A stretch of DNA of 64,000 nt. Origin: Erythrobacter sp. (GTDB taxonomy: Bacteria; Pseudomonadota; Alphaproteobacteria; Sphingomonadales; Sphingomonadaceae). Location: the NCBI GenBank assembly GCA_025698865.1, contig JAILWQ010000001.1, forward strand, positions 496,001 to 560,000, given 5' to 3'. The position numbers and the translations under genes are program-made. Of this stretch, positions 39,702 to 48,924 are shown in pieces. The notes under the pieces were generated by a model. The model made no database searches, had not been told where the DNA came from, and saw only the letters and a list, made by a program, of their open reading frames with translations. Numbering within the stretch: position 1 is the stretch's first letter; every line of letters begins with the position of its first letter.

Positions 39702-42127
39702 AAGCCGCGGCGCCAGCTCAGCGCCACGCCGGTGTCGTCGGGCAAGGCCGCATAGTGGCCGGGCTGGCGCCGGTAGAACAGGCTGGCGCTGGCATCGCCC
39801 CATAACAGCGGCCCGCGCCACGCCATCTCGCCGGTGATTTCGCGCCCGCTCGGAGCCAGCGACAGGTGGCGCAGCCCCACGCCCGCGCTCGTCGTCGCGT
39901 AGTCGTAGCTTACGGGTAAGGCGAAGTTGATGCCGCCGCCGGTCACCCGCAGCGGCTGCGCGATCCGGAAGCCGAGGCTGTCGCCGGTCCGGAGCATATC
40001 GCGCCGCGAGAGATCGAACGACCATGCGTTGCTGGCGAAGTTCGATCCCGCCGCGACCAGCCCGCCGCGATGCGGGCGCGTGTATCCTTGGCGATAGTTC
40101 GCACCCAGCGCCCAGTCGCCGCCTACCGGCACCGCAGCACCGGCGTCGAGAAACAGGCTGTCGGCACCCGCCGCGCCAAGACTGTCGTCGAAATAGCCGC
40201 CCAGTACCGTGCGGTCTTCCTGCAGCCAGGTCACGCCCCAGACGGTATCGACCGGCCCGAAGGCGCGATCGACCGCGACGGCGAAGCTGCGCGTGGGAAA
40301 CCGTTCCCGCTGCCCCCTTGCCACGCCGACACCCCGGCGCAGATTGCCAAGCCAAGCCTCGCCGCTTTCGGCACTGATAGTCAGGCCGGCGCCTGCCCCG
40401 ACCTCGCGGCGCAGGGCCAGCGACAGCGCCGAAACGCGCTCGAAACCCGCATCGCCATTCGCCTGACCCGCGATCAGGAAAGCCGGCCGGTGATGATCCT
40501 GCAACTGGCCGACGAGCCCCTGCGCACCTTCGCGCATGGCGAAACCGATCTGCGTCTGCGGATCCACCCGCAGTGCCAGTCGCGCCGCAAGCACGCGTGC
40601 GCTTTCCGCCTGCTCCGGGCTCAGCCGCAACTGGTTGATCCATCCGTCGCGCGGCTTGCTGCCCGGATCGGCGATGGTGAAGGCGAGCGCGACATCGCGA
40701 TTGCCCGCCGCAATCTGCCGTGCCCCACCATCTAGCGCGCCGTGCAGCCGGAATTGCGGCACCGCCCCGCGCAGCCGCGATCCGAAATCGTATTCGTAGG
40801 CGCGGGCATATTTGTCGAGCACGATGCCGCGCAGATCCTGTCCGCCGGCAAAGGCATCGCCCATCGCGGCGGAGGCCACCGCGCTGTCCGCACCGAGGCG
40901 GACCACCGCCGTGCCGCCCGCCATGGTCGTCGCCCCGGCGGGTGCGAACGCGGAGGCGATGTCGAGAATGCCGCGGCCGTAAACCGTGTCCGTCCCCGCA
41001 TCGCCGGCATCCCGCGCGCTCGTCAGCAGTATCTCCACGATCTGCTGGCCCGTGAGATTGGGAAAGGCCTGCGCCAGCAAGGCGACAGCTCCGGCCACCT
41101 GCGGCGCGGCGAAACTGGTCCCTGAAATCAGCAGGCGGAAGGATCCGTTCTCGTCCTGGCCGACGAAAATCTCTCCGTTCTTGTAGACGCAGCAGACCCG
41201 CTCGCCCCGCGCGCCCAGATACCAGTTCGCCTCGTTCCCGGCACGCTGGCTGAAACTGGACATCGTCCCGCCCTCGTTCACCGAGCCGACGATGATGACG
41301 TTGTCGCCTCCTGCGGCCCGCAGGGCGCTGGCAAAGCCGGTGGGCTGATTGGGGTCGGTATCGGCGACGTCGCCCTCGCCTCCGTTTCCGGACGAAACCA
41401 CCACGACCACTCCGGCCTGCGATGCCCGGCGGACGGCGTCGAGCACGGCGCGAGACGCCCTCGCGCCGCCGAGGCTGAGATTGACAACTCTCGCCTGGCT
41501 GCCGATCGCCACGTCGATCGCGGTGGCAATGTCCGTGTCGAGGAAGCTGCAACCCAGCGAAGTGTCCTCGGGCGTGTCCGTGCCACAGGTGCCGACGCGG
41601 TCGGCGCGAAGAACCAGCACGCTGGCATCGAAGGCTATGCCAAGAACGCCCGAATTGTTGCGCGCGGCGGCGGCGACCAGCGCGACATTGGTGCCGTGAT
41701 CGTCTTCCTGCTGGATGCCGCGACTGCCGGCCACGTCCCGCGAATCCGGATGGATGCGCCCTGCGAATTCCGGATTGTCCCGGTCGATGCCCGTATCGAC
41801 GATCGCGATGGTGACCCCCCTTCCCGTCGCCCCGCGCTGCCATGCGGCGATTGCGCCGTGCTGGTCCGGCCCGTCCGAGCGATCGAACTCCGCCGTGCGG
41901 AAATTGACCGGCGGGGGGGTGGGTGTGGGCGTGGGTGTCGGCACGGGTGCGGGCGTAGGTACCGGCGTGGGCTGCGGGGCAGGCGTGCTGCTGATCCCGT
42001 CGTTTCCGCCTCCGCCGCCACACGCAGCGAGGAACACCAGCGCGCCCAGCGCGGCGGCACAATGCAATCTTTTTTTGAGCGGCACCTGCGATCCCTTCGA
42101 TCCTGCGCCCGATCCATTAACGATCAT
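39698..42127 (-). CDS. S8 (subtilisin) serine protease autotransporter with lipoprotein-type signal
   Basis: [16 protein letters not shown] lipobox; [15 protein letters not shown] (Asp), [13 protein letters not shown] (His), [18 protein letters not shown] (Ser); C-terminal barrel ending ...[12 protein letters not shown]. Confidence 0.88.
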   Translation of the reverse strand: MIVNGSGAGSKGSQVPLKKRLHCAAALGALVFLAACGGGGGNDGISSTPAPQPTPVPTPAPVPTPTPTPTPPPVNFRTAEFDRSDGPDQHGAIAAWQRGATGRGVTIAIVDTGIDRDNPEFAGRIHPDSRDVAGSRGIQQEDDHGTNVALVAAAARNNSGVLGIAFDASVLVLRADRVGTCGTDTPEDTSLGCSFLDTDIATAIDVAIGSQARVVNLSLGGARASRAVLDAVRRASQAGVVVVVSSGNGGEGDVADTDPNQPTGFASALRAAGGDNVIIVGSVNEGGTMSSFSQRAGNEANWYLGARGERVCCVYKNGEIFVGQDENGSFRLLISGTSFAAPQVAGAVALLAQAFPNLTGQQIVEILLTSARDAGDAGTDTVYGRGILDIASAFAPAGATTMAGGTAVVRLGADSAVASAAMGDAFAGGQDLRGIVLDKYARAYEYDFGSRLRGAVPQFRLHGALDGGARQIAAGNRDVALAFTIADPGSKPRDGWINQLRLSPEQAESARVLAARLALRVDPQTQIGFAMREGAQGLVGQLQDHHRPAFLIAGQANGDAGFERVSALSLALRREVGAGAGLTISAESGEAWLGNLRRGVGVARGQRERFPTRSFAVAVDRAFGPVDTVWGVTWLQEDRTVLGGYFDDSLGAAGADSLFLDAGAAVPVGGDWALGANYRQGYTRPHRGGLVAAGSNFASNAWSFDLSRRDMLRTGDSLGFRIAQPLRVTGGGINFALPVSYDYATTSAGVGLRHLSLAPSGREITGEMAWRGPLLWGDASASLFYRRQPGHYAALPDDTGVALSWRRGF
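41918..41990. repeat. Degenerate low-complexity Pro/Thr-encoding repeat
   Basis: GTGGGTGTGGGCGTGGGTGTCGGCACGGGTGCGGGCGTAGGTACC..., encoding (P-T/V/A)n linker [26 protein letters not shown]. Confidence 0.8.
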
Positions 42128-42239
42128 CTATGGCCAATCACTTAACGCACCATCCGCTCGCGGGCGGCCCATCCATGACGCTTGCGAGCCTCCCGGCAGC
42201 CGCCTAACAGCCTCGCCATATCGCAAGGCTGGAGAAAAA

Positions 42240-43064
42240 ATGAGCGCCGATCTGGAAGCCCGCATCGAAACCGCATGGGACAACCGCGCCGAGGTGACGC
42301 CGGACAGCGGCGACGTGCGCGAGGCGGTCGAGGCCGCGCTCGCTTTGCTCGACAGCGGCGAAGGGCGGGTCGCCCAGCCTGACGGCAATGGCGGATGGAC
42401 CGTCAACCAGTGGCTCAAGAAGGCCGTGCTCCTCAGCTTCCGCCTCAACGACAACCGGGTGATGGAGGGCGGCAGCGCCGGCCACCCCGCCTTCGACAAG
42501 GTGCCGAGCAAGTTCGCCGGATGGGACGATGCGCGGTTCCGCGCCGCCGGTTTCCGCGTGGTTCCCGGGGCGATCGCTCGCGAGGGCGCCTACATCGCGC
42601 CCGGCTGCGTGCTGATGCCGAGCTTCGTCAATATCGGCGCCTATGTCGGCAAGGGCACGATGGTCGATACCTGGGCCAGCATCGGCAGCTGCGCCCAGAT
42701 TGGCGAGAACTGCCACATCTCGGCCGGCGCGGGGATCGGCGGCGTCCTCGAACCGATGCAGGCCAATCCTACGATCATCGGCGACAATTGCTTCATCGGC
42801 GCGCGCAGCGAGATCGTCGAGGGCGTGATCGTCGGCGAAGGCTCGGTGATCGCGATGGGCGTCTTCGTCACCGCCTCGACCAAGATCGTCCACCGCGACA
42901 GCGGCGAAATCGTGCGCGGCCATATCCCGCCATATTCAGTCGTGGTCCCGGGATCGCTGCCGGGCAAGGACGGCGGACCGGCGCTCTCCTGCGCGGTGAT
43001 CGTCAAGACGGTCGACGCCCGGACACGCGAAAAGACCGGGATCAACGAGCTTTTGCGCGATTGA
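42240..43064 (+). CDS. dapD: 2,3,4,5-tetrahydropyridine-2,6-dicarboxylate N-succinyltransferase
   Basis: [21 protein letters not shown]...NDNRVMEGG...[61 protein letters not shown]. Confidence 0.96.
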   Translation: MSADLEARIETAWDNRAEVTPDSGDVREAVEAALALLDSGEGRVAQPDGNGGWTVNQWLKKAVLLSFRLNDNRVMEGGSAGHPAFDKVPSKFAGWDDARFRAAGFRVVPGAIAREGAYIAPGCVLMPSFVNIGAYVGKGTMVDTWASIGSCAQIGENCHISAGAGIGGVLEPMQANPTIIGDNCFIGARSEIVEGVIVGEGSVIAMGVFVTASTKIVHRDSGEIVRGHIPPYSVVVPGSLPGKDGGPALSCAVIVKTVDARTREKTGINELLRD

Positions 43065-43142
43065 CGCAGGCGCCGATCGGGAACAATGCCTGCGCGTACA
43101 GGTAACTCTGGCAAAGGCCAGGAACTCAGGAGCACGAAAAAG

Positions 43143-43463
43143 ATGCAGACGGACGGTGATCGGATCGAAGTCAGCGAAGTGGAAGCCCGCGGCGGTTCGA
43201 AAGAAGGCGTCGTTCGCTGGGTGCTCATCATCGGAACCCTGCTGGCGATCGTGCTGTTGTCGGTGATCTGGATCACCGGTGCGGCAACACAGGGCGATGT
43301 CGAGGAAGAAGCGACGGTCAGCGGCGCAATGGAAGCGCAGACCGATGGCGAGAGCACCGATTCCATTCTCGGAACCGAGGAAGCGGACAGCTTCTCCGAC
43401 GGTGCGACCACCAGCGAAGGCGCGGCTGCGGACTCCGTGGTCGAGGACGTGCCCGGAAACTGA
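43143..43463 (+). CDS. Small single-TM hypothetical protein
   Basis: MQTDGDRIEVSEVEARGGSKEGVVRWVLIIGTLLAIVLLSVIWITGAATQ... Confidence 0.65.
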   Translation: MQTDGDRIEVSEVEARGGSKEGVVRWVLIIGTLLAIVLLSVIWITGAATQGDVEEEATVSGAMEAQTDGESTDSILGTEEADSFSDGATTSEGAAADSVVEDVPGN

Positions 43464-43478
43464 TCCAAGAGAATTGCG

Positions 43479-43514
43479 GCTGGAGGCGCCGAGGAACCGC
43501 TCGGCGCCTCCAGC
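43479..43514. other. Perfect 15-bp hairpin GCTGGAGGCGCCGAG-GAACCG-CTCGGCGCCTCCAGC
   Basis: Direct reading; between the TM protein and the DUF2945-like gene; weak T-run follows (TGTTGGTTT). Confidence 0.85.
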
Positions 43515-43518
43515 TGTT
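43493..43518 (+). promoter_or_regulatory. Candidate general-stress ECF (EcfG-type) promoter GGAAC-N17-TGTT
   Basis: GGAAC at 43493-43497, TGTT at 43515-43518, upstream of a small stress-type DUF cassette. Confidence 0.35.
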
Positions 43519-43549
43519 GGTTTCCCGTGGACATGCGAGGAGACACGGA

Positions 43550-43777
43550 ATGAGCAATTCCAACAGCTTCCAGACCAGTCAGTACGTCAAGTGGAACTGG
43601 GGCAACGGCGAAGGCTGCGGCCAGATCGAGGAACGCTTCGAGCGCGAGGTGACGCGCACGCTGCAGGGCAGCGAGATCACCAAGGACGGTACCGAAGACA
43701 ACCCCGCCTACCTGATCAAGCAGGATGACGGGGACAAGGTGTTGAAGCGCGGCTCCGAACTGAAGGCCGCGAACTGA
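43550..43777 (+). CDS. DUF2945 (HVA1-like) small protein
   Basis: QYVKWNWGNGEGCGQIEERFEREVTRTLQGSEITKDGTEDNPAYLIKQDDGDKVLKRGSEL. Confidence 0.8.
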   Translation: MSNSNSFQTSQYVKWNWGNGEGCGQIEERFEREVTRTLQGSEITKDGTEDNPAYLIKQDDGDKVLKRGSELKAAN

Positions 43778-43971
43778 TGCCGGCGAAATCCAAGGCGCAG
43801 CAGAAGGCTGCCGGCGCGGCCCTGTCGGCGAAGCGCGGCGACACAAAGGTCTCCGACCTTCAGGGTGCATCGAAAGACATGTACGACAGCATGTCGGAAG
43901 ACGAGCTGGAAGACTTCGCCTCCACCGATCTCGACGGGCTTCCCGATCATGTCGAAGACGACGACAAGTGA
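43777..43971 (+). CDS. DUF3008-like small protein
   Basis: MPAKSKAQQKAAGAALSAKRGDTKVSDLQGASKDMYDSMSEDELEDFASTDLDGLPDHVEDD. Confidence 0.75.
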   Translation: MPAKSKAQQKAAGAALSAKRGDTKVSDLQGASKDMYDSMSEDELEDFASTDLDGLPDHVEDDDK

Positions 43972-44300
43972 CCGACGACGAGAAGAGCGAAGTCTATGAC
44001 GAATTCCGCGCCTGCGTGAACATGCAGCCGAAGGAACTCGAAGACTGGCTCGATACCGAGGAATCGAAATCCGTCGGCGACAGCGATAGCGGCGAAAGCA
44101 CTGGTCATCGCTCTGGCCGACGGATCGTCGAAATCAAGCGCACCAACAAGAGCGATCTGACCGATGGTCAGTACGAGCATATGCAGAAGGTGGTCGGTTA
44201 CATTCACCGACATCTTGCGCAAAAGCCGGATGGCGACATCGGGGAAAGCGACTGGCGCTACAGTCTGATGAACTGGGGCCACGATCCCACCAAGAGCTGA
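43968..44300 (+). CDS. DUF3140-like protein (GTG start, overlaps upstream stop)
   Basis: VTDDEKSEVYDEFRACVNMQPKELEDWLDTEESKSVGDS...SGRRIVEIKRTNKSDLTDGQYEHMQKVVGYIHRHLAQKP. Confidence 0.8.
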   Translation: MTDDEKSEVYDEFRACVNMQPKELEDWLDTEESKSVGDSDSGESTGHRSGRRIVEIKRTNKSDLTDGQYEHMQKVVGYIHRHLAQKPDGDIGESDWRYSLMNWGHDPTKS

Positions 44301-44379
44301 GGCGAATGCGACAGTCTCGCCAAGGACGGTTGGCGGGGTTTCGTCGAACCGATCAATACCTATTACGGAGGCTGGAACC

Positions 44380-44622
44380 TTGACGGACGCCACCGATGCG
44401 ATCGCCATCCTTCTCGGCAAGCGGAGCGAGGACGCGACAATCTGCCCGAGCGAAGTCGCCCGCTATATTGCCGGCAGCGAAGGCGATTGGCGCGCCGAAA
44501 TGCCGGCAATCCATGCGTCCGTCGATCGCCTTGTCGATCAGGGTCGGATACGTCTCAGCTGGAAGGGTGAGCCGATGCAAAAGCGAAACGGGCCTTATCG
44601 GATCGGCGCACCGGCGAAATGA
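44380..44622 (+). CDS. DUF3253-like protein (TTG start)
   Basis: DATICPSEVARYIAGSEGDWRAEMPAIHASVDRLVDQGRIRLSWKGEPMQKRNGPYRIG; GGAGG upstream. Confidence 0.75.
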   Translation: MTDATDAIAILLGKRSEDATICPSEVARYIAGSEGDWRAEMPAIHASVDRLVDQGRIRLSWKGEPMQKRNGPYRIGAPAK

Positions 44623-45020
44623 TCCGCACGGCCTTTCGCTACGGTCTCGCGCTGTTCTATGCTGTCGCCGGCGTCTTCCACCTCGCCATACCGCGCCCGT
44701 TCCTCGAGATCATGCCGGATGGGGTTCTCGCGCCCGAGGCGATGGTGTTGTGGACCGGAATCGCCGAACTCGCCGGTGCGCTTGCGCTGGTGCAGCCCGG
44801 ATCGATCCGGTTACGCCGGGCTGGGGCCATCGGGCTGGCACTCTATGCGGTGTGCGTCTTCCCTGCGAACATCAATCATTTCGCAATGGACATGGGGCGA
44901 GCGGATGGCGGTTTGGGCCTTGCCTACCACGTGCCGCGCATGTTCGCGCAGCCGCTGATCGTGTGGCTCGCGCTGTGGGCCGGCGGCGTCACGGACTGGC
45001 CGCTTCGCCGCCGGCGCTGA
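44619..45020 (+). CDS. DoxX-like membrane protein
   Basis: FYAVAGVFHLAIPRPFLEIMPDGVLAPEAMVLWTGIAELAGALALV; 4 TM pattern. Confidence 0.7.
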   Translation: MIRTAFRYGLALFYAVAGVFHLAIPRPFLEIMPDGVLAPEAMVLWTGIAELAGALALVQPGSIRLRRAGAIGLALYAVCVFPANINHFAMDMGRADGGLGLAYHVPRMFAQPLIVWLALWAGGVTDWPLRRRR

Positions 45021-45022
45021 AA

Positions 45023-45274
45023 TTAGCTCATGTGCTTGGAGACGGCACCGGTCATCTTGAACATGGAGATCTGCTCCTTGCCGATCACGGCGCCGAGCTT
45101 GTCGTCCGGATTGATCATCCGGCGGTCCTTGGAATCCTGGAGGTCGTTGGCCTTGATGTGATCCCACACCTTGGAGGTCACCTGAGCGCGGGTCATGGGA
45201 CCCTTGCCGACCACGTTTTCCAGTTCCGGCGAAAGATTCACCGGCTTTTGCAGAGCGTTGTTCTTGCCAGCCAT
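45023..45274 (-). CDS. SWIB/MDM2-domain protein
   Basis: LSPELENVVGKGPMTRAQVTSKVWDHIKANDLQDSKDRRMINPDDKLGAVIGKEQISMFKMTGAVSKHM. Confidence 0.9.
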   Translation of the reverse strand: MAGKNNALQKPVNLSPELENVVGKGPMTRAQVTSKVWDHIKANDLQDSKDRRMINPDDKLGAVIGKEQISMFKMTGAVSKHMS

Positions 45275-45348
45275 GGATTGTTCCTTTCCTGTAAGGCCTG
45301 CTTGTTAGCACCGGCTGCACAATGCAACCGGAATTCACGCATTGTCGT

Positions 45349-45951
45349 TCAATCGTCGGCGTCGTCGCCCCATTCGTCCGCGTCCCACTCCTCGACCTCG
45401 TGGCCTTCGAAGCGCGCGGTCACCATCGCCGCGGCGAGGACGTGGCCGCGCAGATTCTTGGCGACATCCTCGTATTCCGCACCCGGCATCAGGGTAAGCG
45501 GCAGATCAACGGCGAAGAGCTGGAAAGCATACCGATGTTCCTCGCCCAGCGGGGGATCGGGCAGCAGCCATTCCGAATTGCCCTGTCCGTTCTTGCCCGC
45601 ACGCGGCGGCGCCTCGCCTTCCAGCAGCGCGCCCTTCTGCGGCGCCAGACCCCAGACGAGCCAGTGCAGCACGGGCTTGTCGCCCGGCGCGTCGAGATCC
45701 TCGACCACCAGCACTAGCTCCTGTGATCCGGGGGGCGGCGCGGTCCATTCGAGCGGGGGCGCCACGGCGAATTCCTCGATGGCGGTGAAGGACGGGTCCA
45801 GCTCGCCCCCATCGGAAAAGGCCGCGCTCGACAGCGCAAAGCCGCCGCGCCCGAATTCACGCTCGGTGGCGAGTTCGGCAAGGACAGGCGCACGCTTCAC
45901 CGCAGCGCCGCCGAACGCTTTCGAAATCCAGTCCGGCACGGACGCACTCAC
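45349..45951 (-). CDS. YbhB/YbcL (PEBP, Raf kinase inhibitor-like) protein
   Basis: PPLEWTAPPPGSQELVLVVEDLDAPGDKPVLHWLVWGL...YAFQLFAVDLPL. Confidence 0.9.
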   Translation of the reverse strand: MSASVPDWISKAFGGAAVKRAPVLAELATEREFGRGGFALSSAAFSDGGELDPSFTAIEEFAVAPPLEWTAPPPGSQELVLVVEDLDAPGDKPVLHWLVWGLAPQKGALLEGEAPPRAGKNGQGNSEWLLPDPPLGEEHRYAFQLFAVDLPLTLMPGAEYEDVAKNLRGHVLAAAMVTARFEGHEVEEWDADEWGDDADD

Positions 45952-46158
45952 GCGGTATTCTCCATAATCATTCCCTTCTCATGCGCTGCGATGGACGCCG
46001 AGGCCATGGGCAAAACAGGAGATTTGCACCGTTTTCCCCGGTCATCCATCCGTAAACGAATTATCGGCGGCTGTAGCATCCTCGCCCTATCGAGGGTAAG
46101 ACCCGTGCTACCGAAACGGTCCGAAGGGAGAGGCCGTTTTCCGTCCGGGAGGAAAATC

Positions 46159-47580
46159 ATGTCATTGGGTCGCACCGTCCTGTCGTCGATTGTCGCTATT
46201 TCGCTCGCCTCATGCGGGGGCGGCGGAAATGGAAACTCCAGTGGGGCCGTGTCCAGCGGGGGCTCAACCAGCGGAGGGACCGGGGGCAATCAGTGCTCGC
46301 TCGCGTCGCGCCAGCAATTCGTGCGCGACACGCTCAACGAGTGGTATCTCTTCCCAGAACTGCTCGCGGCGAACGTCGATCCGGCGTCCTTCTCGACAGT
46401 GCAGGACTATATCGACGCGCTCGTCGCCCCGGCCCGGGCACAGTCGAAAGACCGCTTCTTCACCTACCTCACCTCCATTCGCGAGGAGAACGAGCTGATC
46501 AACAGCGGCGCGAGCGCGGGATTTGGTATCCGCCTCAGCTACGATACCGCCAATGGTCGGCTGTTCGTGCTTGAGGCGTTCGAGAATGCACCCGCCTTCC
46601 GCCTCGGAATCGATCGGGGCAGCGAAATCATCGAGATCGACGGCGTCAGCGTCGCGCGGCTGTTCGAGTCCGGGGGCCCTGATGCCGTAACGGATGCGCT
46701 GGGTCCGAGCACGCCCGGCGTGTCTCGTACGCTACGTGTTCGTCAGCCAGACGGTACGGTGATCGCACCGCAAGTCACGAAAGCCGAATTTGCGCTCGAT
46801 CCGGTGTCCGACCGCTACGGCGTGCGCACCATCGACGATAACGGCACGCAGATCGGTTACATCAATCTGCGGACCTTCATCGTACGCGATGCGGAGCAGC
46901 AATTGCGCAACGCCTTTGCCCAGTTCCGCGCTGCCGGGATCAATCAGGTCATCCTCGACCTTCGCTACAATGGGGGCGGACTGGTGTCGGTAGCAGAGGT
47001 CCTCGGCGACCTCATGCTGCGCAATCAGGTCGGTCAGGTGTTCAGCCGGACGGTGCTCAGGCCATCCAAGTCCTCGGAAAACTCCACCGATCTTGTGACC
47101 GCCCAGCCCGAGGCCGTGCAAGTGACGAAGCTGGCGGTGATCGGTCGAGGAGGCACCGCTTCTGCGAGTGAGCTGGTGACCAATTCGATGATCCCTTATC
47201 TCGGCAGCAATATGGCACTTGTCGGAGCGAACACGTTCGGCAAGCCGGTGGGCCAGTACGCGTTCGACCGGTCCGCGTGCGACGATCGGCTTCGTGCGGT
47301 GACGTTCAAGACCGTTAACCGGGATAATCAGGGCGAATATTTCACCGGACTCGCCAGTGTCGTGCCCAACACCTGTGCGGCCCCGGACGACATCGGCTCA
47401 CAGCTGGGAAGCCCTGCGGAAGGGTCTGTCGCAGCCGCGCTCAACTTCCTTCGCGGCGGAACCTGCACTCCGATCACCGGCGTGCAGGCACGCGGGGTTC
47501 AATCCCTAGAGGGCCGGCTGACCCTGTTGCAGCCCGAGCGACCGAACGCGGCCCAGGTCAATATTCCGGGGCTGTACTGA
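46159..47580 (+). CDS. S41 family (C-terminal processing) peptidase lipoprotein
   Basis: ISLASCGGGG lipobox; PDZ-like GFGIRLSYDTANGRLFVLEAFENAPAFRLGIDRGSEIIEIDG; ILDLRYNGGGLVSVAEVL; GGTASASELVTNSM. Confidence 0.88.
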   Translation: MSLGRTVLSSIVAISLASCGGGGNGNSSGAVSSGGSTSGGTGGNQCSLASRQQFVRDTLNEWYLFPELLAANVDPASFSTVQDYIDALVAPARAQSKDRFFTYLTSIREENELINSGASAGFGIRLSYDTANGRLFVLEAFENAPAFRLGIDRGSEIIEIDGVSVARLFESGGPDAVTDALGPSTPGVSRTLRVRQPDGTVIAPQVTKAEFALDPVSDRYGVRTIDDNGTQIGYINLRTFIVRDAEQQLRNAFAQFRAAGINQVILDLRYNGGGLVSVAEVLGDLMLRNQVGQVFSRTVLRPSKSSENSTDLVTAQPEAVQVTKLAVIGRGGTASASELVTNSMIPYLGSNMALVGANTFGKPVGQYAFDRSACDDRLRAVTFKTVNRDNQGEYFTGLASVVPNTCAAPDDIGSQLGSPAEGSVAAALNFLRGGTCTPITGVQARGVQSLEGRLTLLQPERPNAAQVNIPGLY

Positions 47581-47586
47581 TTCAGG

Positions 47587-47622
47587 CGGCGGGCGCGCAG
47601 ATCGGGACCGCGCCCGCCGTTT
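47587..47622 (+). terminator. Probable terminator after the S41 peptidase
   Basis: CGGCGGGCGCG-cagatcgggac-CGCGCCCGCCG followed by TTTG. Confidence 0.5.
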
Positions 47623-47654
47623 GACCTTTGGAAAAAATCGGTTTTAATCCGCCG

Positions 47655-48014
47655 ATGACTCGGGCCTATTCCACCTTCGCCGCGTTCTGGCCGTTCTATC
47701 TGCGCGAGCATTCGCTGCCGCGAACACGGGCCCTGCATTATATCGGGACCAGCCTCGTGGTCCTGCTCGCCATCGCCGCAGTGCTGACGGGAACGTGGTG
47801 GCTGTTGCTGGCGCTTCCGGTCGCGGGATATTTCTTCGCCTGGATCGCCCATTTCCGGGTCGAGAAAAACCGCCCGGCGACCTTTACGTATCCGCTCTGG
47901 AGCCTATTCGCCGACTTCCGGATGTGGTGGATGTGGCTGACCGGCCGGCTCGGCCCGGAGCTCGACCGAGCAGGCGTGGACCGCGCGGTCAGTCGCTCCG
48001 ACGGCCGGCGGTAA
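47655..48014 (+). CDS. DUF962/Mpo1-like membrane protein
   Basis: TRAYSTFAAFWPFYLREHSLPRTRALHYIGTSLVV...FFAWIAHFRVEKNRPATFTYPLWSLFADFRMW. Confidence 0.85.
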   Translation: MTRAYSTFAAFWPFYLREHSLPRTRALHYIGTSLVVLLAIAAVLTGTWWLLLALPVAGYFFAWIAHFRVEKNRPATFTYPLWSLFADFRMWWMWLTGRLGPELDRAGVDRAVSRSDGRR

Positions 48015-48375
48015 GCAGAAATGCGATAAAGCCAAGCGCGAAGATCAGGTCTCCGGCAACCACGAAGCCCGTTGCCGCGTCGCTGCCCGTTCCGAACCCC
48101 GAGGAGCCGAGCAGAAGGACGACGCCCAGCTTGCTCGCAACGCCGGCCCAGAGGATTTGCGCATACCGCAGGGGATCGCTCGCTACGATCGCGTAGACAA
48201 GGCCGAAACAGGCTACCAGGAGCGAAAGCACCATGCCGTCCGTATCGGTGCCGGGGACGAACATGCCGGCCAGACCGACCGCGACATTGTAGAGCGCCGC
48301 GATCCAGAGAAACGCGCGCCAGCCCCCGGATACAGACACTGGTCGGCTGTCAGATTCGACTACGGGATCGGTCAC
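47989..48375 (-). CDS. Hypothetical membrane protein
   Basis: WRAFLWIAALYNVAVGLAGMFVPGTDTDGMVLSLLVACFGLVYAIVASDPLRYAQILWAGVASKLGVV; 4 TM pattern. Confidence 0.7.
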   Translation of the reverse strand: MTDPVVESDSRPVSVSGGWRAFLWIAALYNVAVGLAGMFVPGTDTDGMVLSLLVACFGLVYAIVASDPLRYAQILWAGVASKLGVVLLLGSSGFGTGSDAATGFVVAGDLIFALGFIAFLLTAGRRSD

Positions 48376-48803
48376 GGATTCCTCGGCCCCTCGAAAGGCT
48401 GCGTATCGGTCCAGGCGCAGCCGCTCAGCGAATCCCGCCCACCCAGTTTCAGCGTCGCGACGAAGGGAAACCTCCGGTCGCTCATGCCATCGGAACAGGT
48501 TCCGGGCGTCACCATGAGATCGAAAGCCGCACCCTCGAACTGGCCGCTGAAGGAGAGTCCGTTATTCCCAGCGAACCGCTGGACCGGAATGACAGTGCCG
48601 TCGGCGTCTTGCGGAGTAGAATAAGTCAGGCTCATACCCGTCACCTCACCACCCCAGAACGGCTCGGTGCCGACAAAGTGTACCGTCTCCTCGCTGCCGA
48701 TGGCTGCGAAGGGTTGAGTGTTCGCGGTGTCCGCCGCCCCGCCGGTACAGGCGGCCAGCGTGGAAGAAGCGAGGAGGATTATCGCGCTGCGCATGGACAC
48801 CAT
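48372..48803 (-). CDS. Lipoprotein of COG3650-like type
   Basis: STLAACTGG lipobox; HFVGTEPFWGGEVTGMSLTYSTPQD...GTCSDGMSDRRFPF. Confidence 0.7.
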   Translation of the reverse strand: MVSMRSAIILLASSTLAACTGGAADTANTQPFAAIGSEETVHFVGTEPFWGGEVTGMSLTYSTPQDADGTVIPVQRFAGNNGLSFSGQFEGAAFDLMVTPGTCSDGMSDRRFPFVATLKLGGRDSLSGCAWTDTQPFEGPRNP

Positions 48804-48873
48804 CCTAGGGTTCGTTCGATTTCAGTCCAAGATGTTTCGGCCAGTTACGCGGGGGAGGATCGATATGTAGCGA

Positions 48874-48900
48874 AAAAGGGCGGCCGTGACGGACCGCCCC
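48874..48900 (-). terminator. Rho-independent terminator downstream of the fasciclin gene
   Basis: Minus: GGGCGGTCCGTCACGGCCGCCCTTTTTC. Confidence 0.75.
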
Positions 48901-48924
48901 TTCGTGTTCGGAATGTCGAGACGC

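Noticed and set aside
41918-41990. Short repeated GGGTGT/GGGCGT units as a possible CRISPR or VNTR
   Set aside because: Degenerate hexamers coding for a Pro-Thr linker; no spacer structure.
39447-42062. 871-aa minus-strand ORF overlapping the S8 autotransporter in another frame
   Set aside because: Low-complexity R/A/G translation; the -1 shifted frame encodes the recognised S8 protease.
42128-42239. Possible lysine riboswitch before dapD
   Set aside because: No recognisable L-box motifs; only a short AGCCT/AGGCT hairpin.
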